This document shows positions 26,972-34,250 of a DNA stretch of 42,817 bases, one piece after another (positions within the stretch are counted from its first letter, which is position 1; each line of letters opens with the position of its first letter). A program made the position numbers and the translations under genes. Where the stretch lies: the NCBI RefSeq assembly GCF_020866965.1, contig NZ_JAJATX010000002.1, forward strand, positions 69,429 to 112,245, given 5' to 3'. The DNA is from Microvirga roseola. Lineage in GTDB: Bacteria > Pseudomonadota > Alphaproteobacteria > Rhizobiales > Beijerinckiaceae. The notes beneath the pieces were generated by a model. It had not been told where the DNA came from. It made no database searches and saw nothing but the letters and a program-made list of their open reading frames with translations.

Positions 26972-27143
26972 ATGGCTTTGCTCAAGGTGATCAAGGTCCT
27001 GGCCGAGTCCGACCAGAGCTGGGAGGATGCCGCGAGGCGCGCCGTCAGGATCGCCTCGCAGTCGGTCCGTCGCGGGCGACGAAATCCGGTCCTATCGCGT
27101 GAACGCGAAGATCTCCTTCGCGCTCGAAGCGACCGACGAGTGA
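26972..27143 (+). pseudogene. Dodecin, internal deletion and frameshift
   Basis: An ATG with AGGAGGTTGCC opens MALLKVIKVLAESDQSWEDA, a clear dodecin N-terminus. After residue 33 the frame goes astray. The dodecin C-terminus (GDEIRSYRVNAKISFALE, then TGA at 27141-27143) continues in another frame only 4 bases later. An intact dodecin has about 15 residues between, including the flavin/dimer strand, so about 40 bp are missing. The out-of-frame reading would extend to 27211 (79 residues) without resembling dodecin. Dodecins store or buffer flavins as dodecamers. Real deletion or assembly error cannot be told apart here. Confidence 0.8.
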
Positions 27144-27173
27144 GAGTGACCGGCTCCGGTCCGATGATGCTGC

Positions 27174-28010
27174 TCAGAAGGACAGAAGCAGCGGCACCTT
27201 GCTGTGCTTGAGCATCGACTGGGTGACGCCTCCCAGCACCAGCTGGCGCAGGCGGGAATGGACGAAAGCGCCCATCACGGTCATGTCGGCGCGGAACAGG
27301 CCCGCCTGGGAGCGCAGCGTCTCCCCCGCATCGCCGTTCTGCACCGGCAGTTCCTTCACCGAGCAGTTGATGCCGTGGCGCGCCAGATGCGGCGCCAGAT
27401 CCGCGCCGGAGACAGACCGGGACAGGTCCTTTTCACCCGACACCCAGACGATCTCCACCTGCTTCGCCGCTTTTAGGAACGGAAGCGCATCATTGACCGC
27501 GCGAGCGGCCTTGGCGCTGACGTCCCAGGCCACCATGACATTCTCGATCTTGAAGGTGTCGCAGCCTGCGGGCACGGTCAGGACCGGCCGCCCTCCATTG
27601 AACATCGCCTCTTCGAGAAGGCCGCGGCCGAGGCTCATGGCATCGGGATCTGCATCGAAGAGCGTCAGATCATGGATGCGGGTCCGCTTTGCGAAGCGGG
27701 ACGCCAGGACGGCGTAATTGTCATGGATCACTTCGGTGGTGCACGGCACCCCCTGCGCCAGGGCATCCTGGCGCGACTGCTCAGCCAGCTCGCGGGCGAG
27801 CTCCTTCAGGCGCTGGTTCTTCTCCTCGACCAGCCGCGTCGCGACCTCGCTGATGAAAGCATGCGTCACGGCCATTTCAGGCGATAGGGCACAGATCGAG
27901 ACATGGGCCTCGGCCTGCCGCGCCAGCCCGAGGCCGTAGCGAATGGCCGAGGACGGCGTTTTGTCGGCGCGACTGAAGCCGATCAGGATGCTTTTAAGGT
28001 TCTCAATCAT
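27174..28010 (-). CDS. Universal stress protein (UspA family)
   Basis: 278 residues from the ATG at 28010 (GGGAGGAAT upstream; a GTG one codon earlier is possible). The N-terminal Usp-like strand is KSILIGFSRADKTPSSAIRYGL. The C-terminal nucleotide-binding motif is MGAFVHSRLRQLVLGGVTQS, with the G-x2-G-x9-G/S-type pattern and ending KVPLLLSF. The length fits a tandem Usp with a degenerate first half. Cytoplasmic stress protein. A FixK/FNR-like box 52 bp upstream suggests low-oxygen induction. It is convergent with the dodecin remnant. Confidence 0.92.
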   Translation of the reverse strand: MIENLKSILIGFSRADKTPSSAIRYGLGLARQAEAHVSICALSPEMAVTHAFISEVATRLVEEKNQRLKELARELAEQSRQDALAQGVPCTTEVIHDNYAVLASRFAKRTRIHDLTLFDADPDAMSLGRGLLEEAMFNGGRPVLTVPAGCDTFKIENVMVAWDVSAKAARAVNDALPFLKAAKQVEIVWVSGEKDLSRSVSGADLAPHLARHGINCSVKELPVQNGDAGETLRSQAGLFRADMTVMGAFVHSRLRQLVLGGVTQSMLKHSKVPLLLSF

Positions 28011-28061
28011 CACATTCCTCCCTGTTTGCGAGGAAATTGATGCAGGTCCCGGACCTTCGCT

Positions 28062-28075
28062 TTGAGCCTGATCAA
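28062..28075. promoter_or_regulatory. FixK/FNR-like box upstream of the universal stress protein
   Basis: Read on the minus strand it is TTGATCAGGCTCAA, 9 of 10 positions of TTGAT-N4-ATCAA. It is centred about 58 bp upstream of the Usp ATG, a suitable distance for activation. Confidence 0.6.
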
Positions 28076-28095
28076 GGAAATTGTCGATATTCCGC

Positions 28096-28860
28096 TCAGC
28101 TCTCGTGCGCGACGAGCCCGTTGTCGATCAGGGTCTGCCAGATCTCCTCGGCGCTTTCCGCGAAATGGACGAGCTTACGGTCCTCCTCGCTCACCATGCC
28201 GTGTTCCAGAAGCGACTCGAAGTTGATGACCGAGCGCCAGTAGCCCCGGTCGAACAGGACGGTCGGCAGGGGCGGGGCTTTGCCGGTTTGGCGGAGGGTG
28301 AGAATCTCGAAGAGTTCGTCCAGGGTGCCGAAGCCTCCGGGAAAGATCACGAGCGCATTGGCCCGCATGGCCAGGTGCATCTTCCGCATCGCGAAATAGT
28401 GGAAGCGGAAGGTGAGCTCCGGCGTCGAGTAGGGATTGGGCGCCTGCTCGTGCGGCAGGGTGATGTTGAAGCCGATGGAGGGCGCGCCGACATCGGCAGC
28501 CCCTCTGTTCGCCGCCTCCATGATCCCCGGGCCGCCACCCGTCGCGATGACGTTGTCGCGCACGCTGCGATTGTGGATGAGGGCCCCGCCGCGCTGCGAG
28601 GCAATGGCGCCGAAGGAGCGCGCCTCCTTGTACCAAAAGGCCTGGCGCCCCGGCCCATCCTCCTTCACGCGCGCGCTTCCAAAGACCACGATTGTCGAGC
28701 GCACGCCCCAATTGCGCAGATGCTCCTCGGGCTTGGCGTATTCCAGCTGGAATCGAACCCCGCGCATGGAGTCGCCCAGCAGAAAATCCTGGTCGAGCAC
28801 GGCGAGGCGGTAGGACGGCGAGTGGAGATTGGCCGCGTCCGCGGGGCTGTCGTCATTCAT
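28096..28860 (-). CDS. LOG family protein (TIGR00730-like)
   Basis: 254 residues from the ATG at 28860 (GAGGAAAT upstream). The nucleotide fold is STIVVFGSARVKED, then VIATGGGPGIMEAANRGA and the hallmark FPGGFGTLDELFEILTLRQTGK (PGGxGTxxE). LOG proteins are nucleoside-5'-monophosphate phosphoribohydrolases, some making cytokinins. This long form with a 70-residue N-terminal extension occurs widely in proteobacteria with no defined substrate. The extended open frame upstream of 28860 has no coding character. Confidence 0.9.
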   Translation of the reverse strand: MNDDSPADAANLHSPSYRLAVLDQDFLLGDSMRGVRFQLEYAKPEEHLRNWGVRSTIVVFGSARVKEDGPGRQAFWYKEARSFGAIASQRGGALIHNRSVRDNVIATGGGPGIMEAANRGAADVGAPSIGFNITLPHEQAPNPYSTPELTFRFHYFAMRKMHLAMRANALVIFPGGFGTLDELFEILTLRQTGKAPPLPTVLFDRGYWRSVINFESLLEHGMVSEEDRKLVHFAESAEEIWQTLIDNGLVAHES

Positions 28861-28975
28861 GCTGCATTTCCTCTGTTCGACCGTAATCCATGAAGGGAAG
28901 ATGCCCGTCGCATGCCTATAGAGAGCACCGTAAGGGGAGGGAAGTTCCCGAGTGCACAGGCGTCTCCTACCAGCT

Positions 28976-29194
28976 CTAAGGCTGTGAGCCAGGCCGCCTG
29001 ACCGGCAATTCCTGCGGTCCCGTTTCGGGGATACCGAGCGGCTCCGTCGGGTTGGGGACCTCACTGGGCGTTCTAGGCGGGACGCCCAGCGGCTCTTCAG
29101 GTCTTGGAACCCCTGGCGGCCCCGGATCCGGGTGCACGGGCTGGGGATCGGGAACATTGGGCTTAGGGTCGGATGGAGATGGCGTATCGGACAT
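28976..29194 (-). CDS. Small proline-rich repeat protein
   Basis: 72 residues from an ATG with GGGAGG 8 nt upstream. About a third of the residues are Pro, with imperfect repeats PEEPLGVP and PTEPLGIP and a start MSDTPSPSDPKPNVPDP. There is no signal peptide or membrane segment; it should be disordered. I do not recognise a family, although Pro-rich short proteins of this kind are common in Rhizobiales. An EcfG-like element lies about 80 bp upstream. It is probably a real gene given the ribosome site and repeat pattern. Confidence 0.6.
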   Translation of the reverse strand: MSDTPSPSDPKPNVPDPQPVHPDPGPPGVPRPEEPLGVPPRTPSEVPNPTEPLGIPETGPQELPVRRPGSQP

Positions 29195-29272
29195 GAGACA
29201 GACCTCCCGTTCGAGCGAAGACAGAAGCGGCTCTCCGCTCAAGCCATTGGCAACAATGCAATCAGGTTGCGC

Positions 29273-29297
29273 AACAAAACGGGACGACCCTTGTTCC
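29273..29297 (-). promoter_or_regulatory. EcfG-like promoter element (weak)
   Basis: On the minus strand GGAAC (29297-29293), 16 bp, TGTT (29276-29273), one mismatch from CGTT. It is 78 bp upstream of the Pro-rich protein ATG. Confidence 0.3.
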
Positions 29298-29366
29298 GAG
29301 AGACTCATCGGCCTGCCCGACTTAAGTTTCGGTCTCTGCAGACTAGAGAGGGAATCCGGGCCATCA

Positions 29367-29380
29367 TTGATCCTGCTCAA
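29367..29380. promoter_or_regulatory. FixK/FNR-like box in the 29195-29520 gap
   Basis: TTGATCCTGCTCAA matches 9 of 10 consensus positions. It lies 140 bp before the FAH-family gene and 172 bp before the Pro-rich gene, in a 326-bp gene-free stretch. The target is unclear. I see no other strong signals in this gap except the EcfG-like element at 29273. Confidence 0.4.
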
Positions 29381-29520
29381 GGGCCTGGCGCCCTGTGAGG
29401 CCGATTCGGACGGGATATCGGTATTTTCCTGTAGTCGCTTCCATTCTGGCCGCTATATCGATCATGAAGGACCACAACGAAAAGAGGGCAGGATTGCCCC
29501 GAACGGAGTGAGCGCAGCCC

Positions 29521-30714
29521 ATGAAACCCCTCCCTTTGAACGAGCCTGCCAAGATCCTGCCTGTCGACGGCTTTCGAGGAGCCCTTGCGGGGCGCGTCTG
29601 GCGACCGGGCCTTGGGCCTTCCGTGGTGGCCATTCGTGAGGAAGGGGTCTTCGACATCTCGTCGTCCTGCCCGACCATGAGCGGGCTTGCCGCCACGGTC
29701 GATCCCGCAGGCGCCTTGAGGTCGGCTTCGGGAGAGCGGATCGGCTCCCTCGAGGAGATCATGGCCAACACGCCGGCCGATAGCCGGGATGCATCGAAAC
29801 CCTGGCTGCTCGCCCCCACTGACCTTCAGGTCGTGAAGGCGGCGGGCGTCACCTTTGCAGTCTCGATGCTGGAGCGCGTCATCGAGGAGCGGGCTCGCGG
29901 CGATGCCAGCGCGGCGGCCGCCATTCGCGCCGAGGTCACCCGTCTCGTGGGCGACGACCTGAGCCGGCTCAAACCAGGCTCGCGTGAGGCCATGGACCTG
30001 AAGGCCGTGCTCGTGGCGCAAGGCGCGTGGAGCCAGTATCTCGAGGTCGGAATTGGTCCCGATGCGGAGGTCTTCACCAAGGCTCCGACGCTCTCCGCCG
30101 TCGGCGCCTTCATGGATGCGGGCCTGCATCCGAAATCCACCTGGAACAATCCGGAGCCGGAGGTGGTCGTCATCGTGTCCGCCGAAGGCCGGATCGTCGG
30201 CGCAAGCCTCGGCAATGACGTGAACCTGCGCGATTTCGAAGGGCGTTCCGCGCTCCTTCTTTCGAAGGCGAAGGACAACAACGCGTCCTGCTCCATCGGG
30301 CCCTTCATCCGCTTCTTCGACGACACGTTCTCTCTCGACGACGTGCGCCAGACCAATGTCACTCTGACGGTGGAAGGCGAGGACGGCTTCAGGCTCGAGG
30401 GGTCGTCCTCGATCACAAAGATCAGCCGCGATCCGGAGGACCTCGTTGCGCAGACGGTCGGCCCTCACCACCAGTACCCCGACGGCTTTGCGCTCTTTCT
30501 CGGAACGATGTTCGCGCCGACGCAGGACCGCGACGAGTCGGGAATGGGCTTTACCCACAAGACCGGCGACGTGGTGACCATCGCAGCGCCCAAGCTCGGC
30601 GCGCTCGTCAACCGCATGAAGTCGAGTTCGGAATGCGAGCCCTGGACCTACGGCATTGGCGCCTTCATGGCCGATCTGGCGCGGCGTGGACTGATCAAGA
30701 CAGGAGATCGATGA
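29521..30714 (+). CDS. FAH-family 2-keto-3-deoxy-sugar-acid dehydratase (XylX-like)
   Basis: 397 residues with a C-terminal fumarylacetoacetate hydrolase fold. Metal-site region: NNPEPEVVVIV (Glu), then SLGNDVNLRDFEGRSALLL (Asp) and a nearby Lys (LSKAKDNNAS). The two-part architecture and length match the 2-keto-3-deoxy-D-xylonate/L-arabonate dehydratases (XylX of Caulobacter). Its overlap with an alpha-ketoglutarate semialdehyde dehydrogenase gene fits the lower Weimberg pathway: keto-deoxy-pentonate to alpha-KG semialdehyde. The sugar is not determined, since upper-pathway genes are not in the window. Start ATG follows GGAGTGAGCGC, a moderate ribosome site. Confidence 0.8.
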   Translation: MKPLPLNEPAKILPVDGFRGALAGRVWRPGLGPSVVAIREEGVFDISSSCPTMSGLAATVDPAGALRSASGERIGSLEEIMANTPADSRDASKPWLLAPTDLQVVKAAGVTFAVSMLERVIEERARGDASAAAAIRAEVTRLVGDDLSRLKPGSREAMDLKAVLVAQGAWSQYLEVGIGPDAEVFTKAPTLSAVGAFMDAGLHPKSTWNNPEPEVVVIVSAEGRIVGASLGNDVNLRDFEGRSALLLSKAKDNNASCSIGPFIRFFDDTFSLDDVRQTNVTLTVEGEDGFRLEGSSSITKISRDPEDLVAQTVGPHHQYPDGFALFLGTMFAPTQDRDESGMGFTHKTGDVVTIAAPKLGALVNRMKSSSECEPWTYGIGAFMADLARRGLIKTGDR

Positions 30715-32189
30715 TGACGCAGAATTACATTGGCGGGGAATGGATTGCGGCTTCCGAGGCTGCGCCGGACATCAATCCCTCCAACACAAACGACGTGGTG
30801 GGCGAGTTCGCCCGCGCCGGCAAGGCGGAAGCCGAGCGCGCGATTGCGGCTGCCTATGACGCCTTCCCTGCCTGGTCCCGCTCCTCGATCCAGGGCCGGC
30901 ACGACAGCCTCAAGATGATCGGCGACGAAATCATCGCCCGCAAGGAGGAGCTCGGACGCCTGCTCTCCCGCGAGGAAGGCAAGACCCTGCCCGAAGGCAT
31001 CGGCGAGGTGGTGCGCGCCGGACAGATCTTCCAGTTCTTCGCTGGCGAGTGCCTGCGCATGGCTGGCGAGAAGGTGCCTTCCGTGCGTCCCCTGGTCGAT
31101 GTGGAGATCACCCGCGAGCCGGTGGGCGTGATCGGCCTCATCACCCCCTGGAACTTCCCCATCGCCATTCCGGCCTGGAAGATCGCTCCTGCGCTCGCCT
31201 ACGGCAACACGGTCGTGTTCAAGCCCGCCGAGCTGGTGCCCGCTTCCGCCCATGCGCTGTCCGAGATCATCAGCCGCTCCGGAATTCCCGCCGGCGTGTT
31301 CAATCTCGTCATGGGCAAGGGCTCCGTGGTGGGCGAGGCGATGCTGCAGAGCCCGAAGGTCTCCGCCATTTCCTTCACGGGCTCGGTGCCCACGGGCCGC
31401 CGCGTGGCCCAGACCTGCATCTCGACGGATCCGATGAAGAAGATCCAGCTCGAGATGGGCGGCAAGAACCCGATGATCGTGCTCGACGATGCGGATCTCG
31501 GCGTGGCGGTGGATTGCGCGCTCAACGGCGCATTCTTCTCGACGGGGCAGCGCTGCACGGCCTCTTCGAGGCTGATCGTGACCGGCGGCATTCACGACCG
31601 CTTCGTCGATGCGCTCACCGAGCGCATGAAAGGGCTGGTTATCGACGACGCTTTGAAAGCGGGCACCCATATCGGTCCCGTGGTCGACCAGAACCAGCTC
31701 GATCAGGACCTGCGCTACATCCGTATCGGTCAGGAGGAGGGCGCAAAGCTCGTCACGGGCGGCGAGCTGCTCAACCGGGACAATCCGGGCTTCTACCTCT
31801 CGCCGGCCCTGTTCACGGAGGTGGACAACAACATGCGCATCGCGCGCGAGGAGATCTTCGGGCCGGTGGCGACGGTGACGCGGGTGCGGGACTATGACGA
31901 GGCGCTGGAGATCGCCAACGACACGCCCTTCGGCCTTTCTGCGGGCATCTGCACTACGAGCCTAAAGCATGCATCCCATTTCAAACGCAGTGCCGAGGCC
32001 GGCATGGTGATGGTGAACCTGCCCACCGCAGGCGTCGACTACCACGTGCCTTTCGGCGGCCGTAAAGGCTCGTCCTACGGTCCCCGTGAGCAGGGGCGCT
32101 ATGCGCAGGAATTCTACACCACCGTGAAGACTGCCTACACCTTCGACGGAAACGGGCCTTACGTGCCGAAGACGAAGTCGAGCGAGTAA
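30714..32189 (+). CDS. Aldehyde dehydrogenase, probable alpha-ketoglutarate semialdehyde dehydrogenase
   Basis: 491 residues. Two adjacent ATGs (30711, 30714) are possible; AGGAG is 7 nt before the second and both overlap the upstream stop. Motifs are TPWNFPIAIPAWKIAPAL (NAD-site Asn), FTGSVPTGRRVAQ, LEMGGKNPMIVLDDADL (catalytic Glu) and FFSTGQRCTASSRLIV (catalytic Cys). The C-terminal YHVPFGGRKGSSYGPREQG is typical of KGSADH/GabD relatives. Paired with the FAH-family dehydratase it would produce alpha-ketoglutarate for the TCA cycle. Succinate semialdehyde dehydrogenase is an alternative. Confidence 0.9.
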   Translation: MTQNYIGGEWIAASEAAPDINPSNTNDVVGEFARAGKAEAERAIAAAYDAFPAWSRSSIQGRHDSLKMIGDEIIARKEELGRLLSREEGKTLPEGIGEVVRAGQIFQFFAGECLRMAGEKVPSVRPLVDVEITREPVGVIGLITPWNFPIAIPAWKIAPALAYGNTVVFKPAELVPASAHALSEIISRSGIPAGVFNLVMGKGSVVGEAMLQSPKVSAISFTGSVPTGRRVAQTCISTDPMKKIQLEMGGKNPMIVLDDADLGVAVDCALNGAFFSTGQRCTASSRLIVTGGIHDRFVDALTERMKGLVIDDALKAGTHIGPVVDQNQLDQDLRYIRIGQEEGAKLVTGGELLNRDNPGFYLSPALFTEVDNNMRIAREEIFGPVATVTRVRDYDEALEIANDTPFGLSAGICTTSLKHASHFKRSAEAGMVMVNLPTAGVDYHVPFGGRKGSSYGPREQGRYAQEFYTTVKTAYTFDGNGPYVPKTKSSE

Positions 32190-32221
32190 GGCCCGGACAG
32201 GAGGACGGGTCGGCGTCCGAA

Positions 32222-32247
32222 CCGAAGCGGGAATTCTACCGCTTCGG
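32222..32247. terminator. Hairpin between convergent ALDH gene and small ORF
   Basis: Perfect 9-bp arms CCGAAGCGG (32222-32230) and CCGCTTCGG (32239-32247) with an 8-nt loop containing GAATTC. It is 32 bp after the aldehyde dehydrogenase stop, and the stop of the minus-strand small ORF lies in the loop. T-tracts are weak on both sides. Probable bidirectional terminator. Confidence 0.5.
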
Positions 32248-32439
32248 AATCTGCTGATCCGGCGACTTCGTGTCGGGCGCGGGCGGATCGTCCGGCGCAC
32301 GGCCTTTCGAGCCGGCACCGGCTGCCTCGCGCCCGGTGCCGGCGGGCCGCCGACTGCTGCTGAGGCTCGAATTCGCGAGGTCGGAATCCTTGCTGCGTTC
32401 GTTCTCGTTTTTGCCCGTCACCGTGCTCTCCATCGACAT
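32236..32439 (-). CDS. Small hydrophilic hypothetical protein
   Basis: 67 residues, rich in Ser, Asp, Lys and Pro, starting MSMESTVTGKNENERSKDSD and containing SDLANSSLSSSRRPAGTG. Predicted disordered and cytoplasmic. No good ribosome site precedes either possible Met (32439 or 32433). In its favour, the reverse frames are poor and it ends exactly in a hairpin. I do not recognise a family. It may be co-directional with the gene at 32491-32781, 51 bp upstream. Confidence 0.4.
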   Translation of the reverse strand: MSMESTVTGKNENERSKDSDLANSSLSSSRRPAGTGREAAGAGSKGRAPDDPPAPDTKSPDQQIPKR

Positions 32440-32490
32440 CGCCGCGCCGAATACCGGCTGCGGATATGTGGGAGGAGAAGCGGTGGGGCC

Positions 32491-32781
32491 TTACTCGGGT
32501 TCCGCGTGATCCGAGAGAGCTTCGAGAAGCTCGATGCATTTCGCCGCCACGATGCCGGGCACCTTGGGATCGCCGTCGTAATATCGCGTGGCGACCGCGT
32601 TGGCGTGTTCGAACAGGTCGCTCATGTTTCCCGAAACGAAGGGGCGCGAGCTGGGGAAGTCGGGGGCCTCTTCGCGATTTCCGAGACGGCTTTTCCCCAA
32701 AGCGGCGCGACCGGAAGAAGCTTCCACATTGCGTGTCACTCTGCTCTTCCTGACGCTCTCGAGGGCGATGATTTCAGCCAT
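32491..32781 (-). CDS. Hypothetical protein
   Basis: 96 residues from the ATG at 32781 (GGAGCGGAGC upstream). It starts MAEIIALESVRKSRVTRNVE, has a variable basic middle, then a more structured C-terminal half with MSDLFEHANAVATRYYDGD and VPGIVAAKCIELLEALSD, likely two helices. A start at the internal Met would give a 45-residue protein. No membrane segment or signal. I do not recognise the family. Confidence 0.55.
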   Translation of the reverse strand: MAEIIALESVRKSRVTRNVEASSGRAALGKSRLGNREEAPDFPSSRPFVSGNMSDLFEHANAVATRYYDGDPKVPGIVAAKCIELLEALSDHAEPE

Positions 32782-32877
32782 GCTCCGCTCCACACCGATC
32801 GGTGCTGGTGATCTTGACCTGCGTTCGCATCAGGGTGGGCAACTCTTCAGGGTTAATGAGCCGCGCATAGGGAGATA

Positions 32878-33507
32878 TCAGCGGGTCTTGCCGGCCGCGC
32901 GCGCGGAGGGCCGTTTGAGAGGCGTGGACACGAGCGTTGCTCCGGTCTGAGGCACCGCGATGCTGTACCGAACCGATTTCGTCCCGCTCCATTGCGGTGA
33001 ACGAAGTCTGGCGCGCAGGCGGCCTTCGCCGTCCGTTCTGGCGCCGCGGAGAACCAGGTGCTGATCGGCTGACTGGCTGCGGCCGCTCTTGATCCAGACC
33101 CGCGTCCGCGGTGGAAGGCCGGAGGCCGTGATGAGAACGCGATTCCCCGTCTCCGTCTCAACTATACTGACTTCGATGGCTCCATCTGCCCGTACCGGTT
33201 CCTCCTGATCGGCCGTCTTCTCGCGTCCTGGAACATTGAGCGCAGCGCCGAGCGGCACGATGTTGGGATTTCGGATATGCGGATTTGAGCCGAGCATGGC
33301 CTCAACGCTCGTGCCGCAGCGGCGCGCGATTTTCGATAGGGTGTCGCCGCGAGAAACGGTGACCGAGTCACCGCACCGGGCATCCTGCGCCGCGGCGGGA
33401 TTGAGCATCGCGATCCCGATCATGAGCGAGCAGCACGCGGCCAAACCAATCGGCAGGGCGAGCGCTCGTCTACAGATGTCACTCGGGTTGAACTCATGAA
33501 TGCCCAT
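32878..33507 (-). CDS. LysM-domain envelope protein
   Basis: 209 residues from the ATG at 33507. It has an N-terminal stretch MGIHEFNPSDICRRALALP, then a hydrophobic signal segment to about residue 40 (LNPAAAQDA). A LysM domain follows (VTVSRGDTLSKIARRCGTSV, then NPHIRNPNIVPLGAALNVPG). The C-terminal 90 residues form a likely beta-sandwich (VSIVETETGNRVLITASGLP), of no family I recognise. Probably periplasmic and peptidoglycan-binding. There is no ribosome site before the ATG. An EcfG-like promoter ends 9 bp upstream, which would make the mRNA leaderless. Confidence 0.75.
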   Translation of the reverse strand: MGIHEFNPSDICRRALALPIGLAACCSLMIGIAMLNPAAAQDARCGDSVTVSRGDTLSKIARRCGTSVEAMLGSNPHIRNPNIVPLGAALNVPGREKTADQEEPVRADGAIEVSIVETETGNRVLITASGLPPRTRVWIKSGRSQSADQHLVLRGARTDGEGRLRARLRSPQWSGTKSVRYSIAVPQTGATLVSTPLKRPSARAAGKTR

Positions 33508-33515
33508 GAGAGAGC

Positions 33516-33540
33516 AACGGACGGCTACGCCCGCGGTTCC
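33516..33540 (-). promoter_or_regulatory. EcfG-like promoter, full consensus, immediately before the LysM gene
   Basis: Minus strand GGAAC (33540-33536), 16-bp spacer, CGTT (33519-33516). The expected transcription start is at about 33508-33510, at or just before the ATG at 33507. Confidence 0.5.
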
Positions 33541-33553
33541 CGGCCCATGCCCA

Positions 33554-33922
33554 CTACCGTCGCGCTGCCGTCCATACACCGGAGCAGCCCCGTGTCGGAG
33601 CATGCCAGGTGCCGCCACCGGTGCTGCGCTTGAGGCGTCCCCTGATTTCGACGGGATCGCTCGCATTGCCTATACGGCTCAGCACGCGCCCATTCTCGCT
33701 GATCCGGCCAGCCGCGCGACCCAACTGACCCGACATGGACCGGACGCGAACCTGCCCGTTGTCGACGACCACATAATATCTGTAGAGCGGATCGCAGCCG
33801 CCGCGCCGTGTCTTGATCTCAACACGCCAGGGGCCGTCGAAAGTCGCCGCCGCTGTGGGGGCGGTTACGCTCAGCAGAATCAGCGCCGAGCCTGCCATGC
33901 GCGCCAAGATCTTCCCTGTCAC
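33554..33922 (-). CDS. Small secreted hypothetical protein
   Basis: 122 residues from a GTG at 33922 (GGAG 11 nt upstream); an ATG at 33898 would still keep the signal peptide. The signal is MAGSALILLSVTAPTAAA. The mature part starts TFDGPWRVEIKTRRGGCDPL and has YRYYVVVDNGQVRV, SMSGQLGRAAGRISENGRV and GTWHAPTRGCSGVWTAARR. This GxWxVxI ... GxC ... C ... GxW pattern is familiar from short Rhizobiales secreted proteins, with two Cys probably bonded, but I know no function. An EcfG-like element lies 62 bp upstream. Confidence 0.7.
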   Translation of the reverse strand: MTGKILARMAGSALILLSVTAPTAAATFDGPWRVEIKTRRGGCDPLYRYYVVVDNGQVRVRSMSGQLGRAAGRISENGRVLSRIGNASDPVEIRGRLKRSTGGGTWHAPTRGCSGVWTAARR

Positions 33923-33983
33923 TCTCTATCATCTCCGGTAAGTTCTTCGTCCGTGATGAACGCTCCTGAAACCGGGCCGGTTG

Positions 33984-34008
33984 CACGCAAGGGGCGCAGC
34001 AGAGTTCC
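33984..34008 (-). promoter_or_regulatory. EcfG-like promoter element (one mismatch)
   Basis: Minus strand GGAAC (34008-34004), 16-bp spacer, CGTG (33987-33984) against CGTT. It is 62 bp upstream of the secreted protein start. The remainder of the 328-bp gap up to 34250 shows no other feature I can support. Confidence 0.4.
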
Positions 34009-34250
34009 GCATTTTTTGGCCTGTCCGATAATGTCGCCTTGCGCTTTGCCGTCATCTTGCCATGATCGGGGCCTCCTTAGCGCTTCGCCCTAGACGCACT
34101 TCCATCATCCTAGAACCGGCAGGCTGTCTCGCGGCCCCACTGCAAGCGGTGGCGGATTCGTGAGATTGAGACACTGTTCAAATTGATAAGAGGATCGCGG
34201 GGTTCTAGGTAGGGGCAACACTTGACCGAATGATTGGCAGAGAGCTCGAT

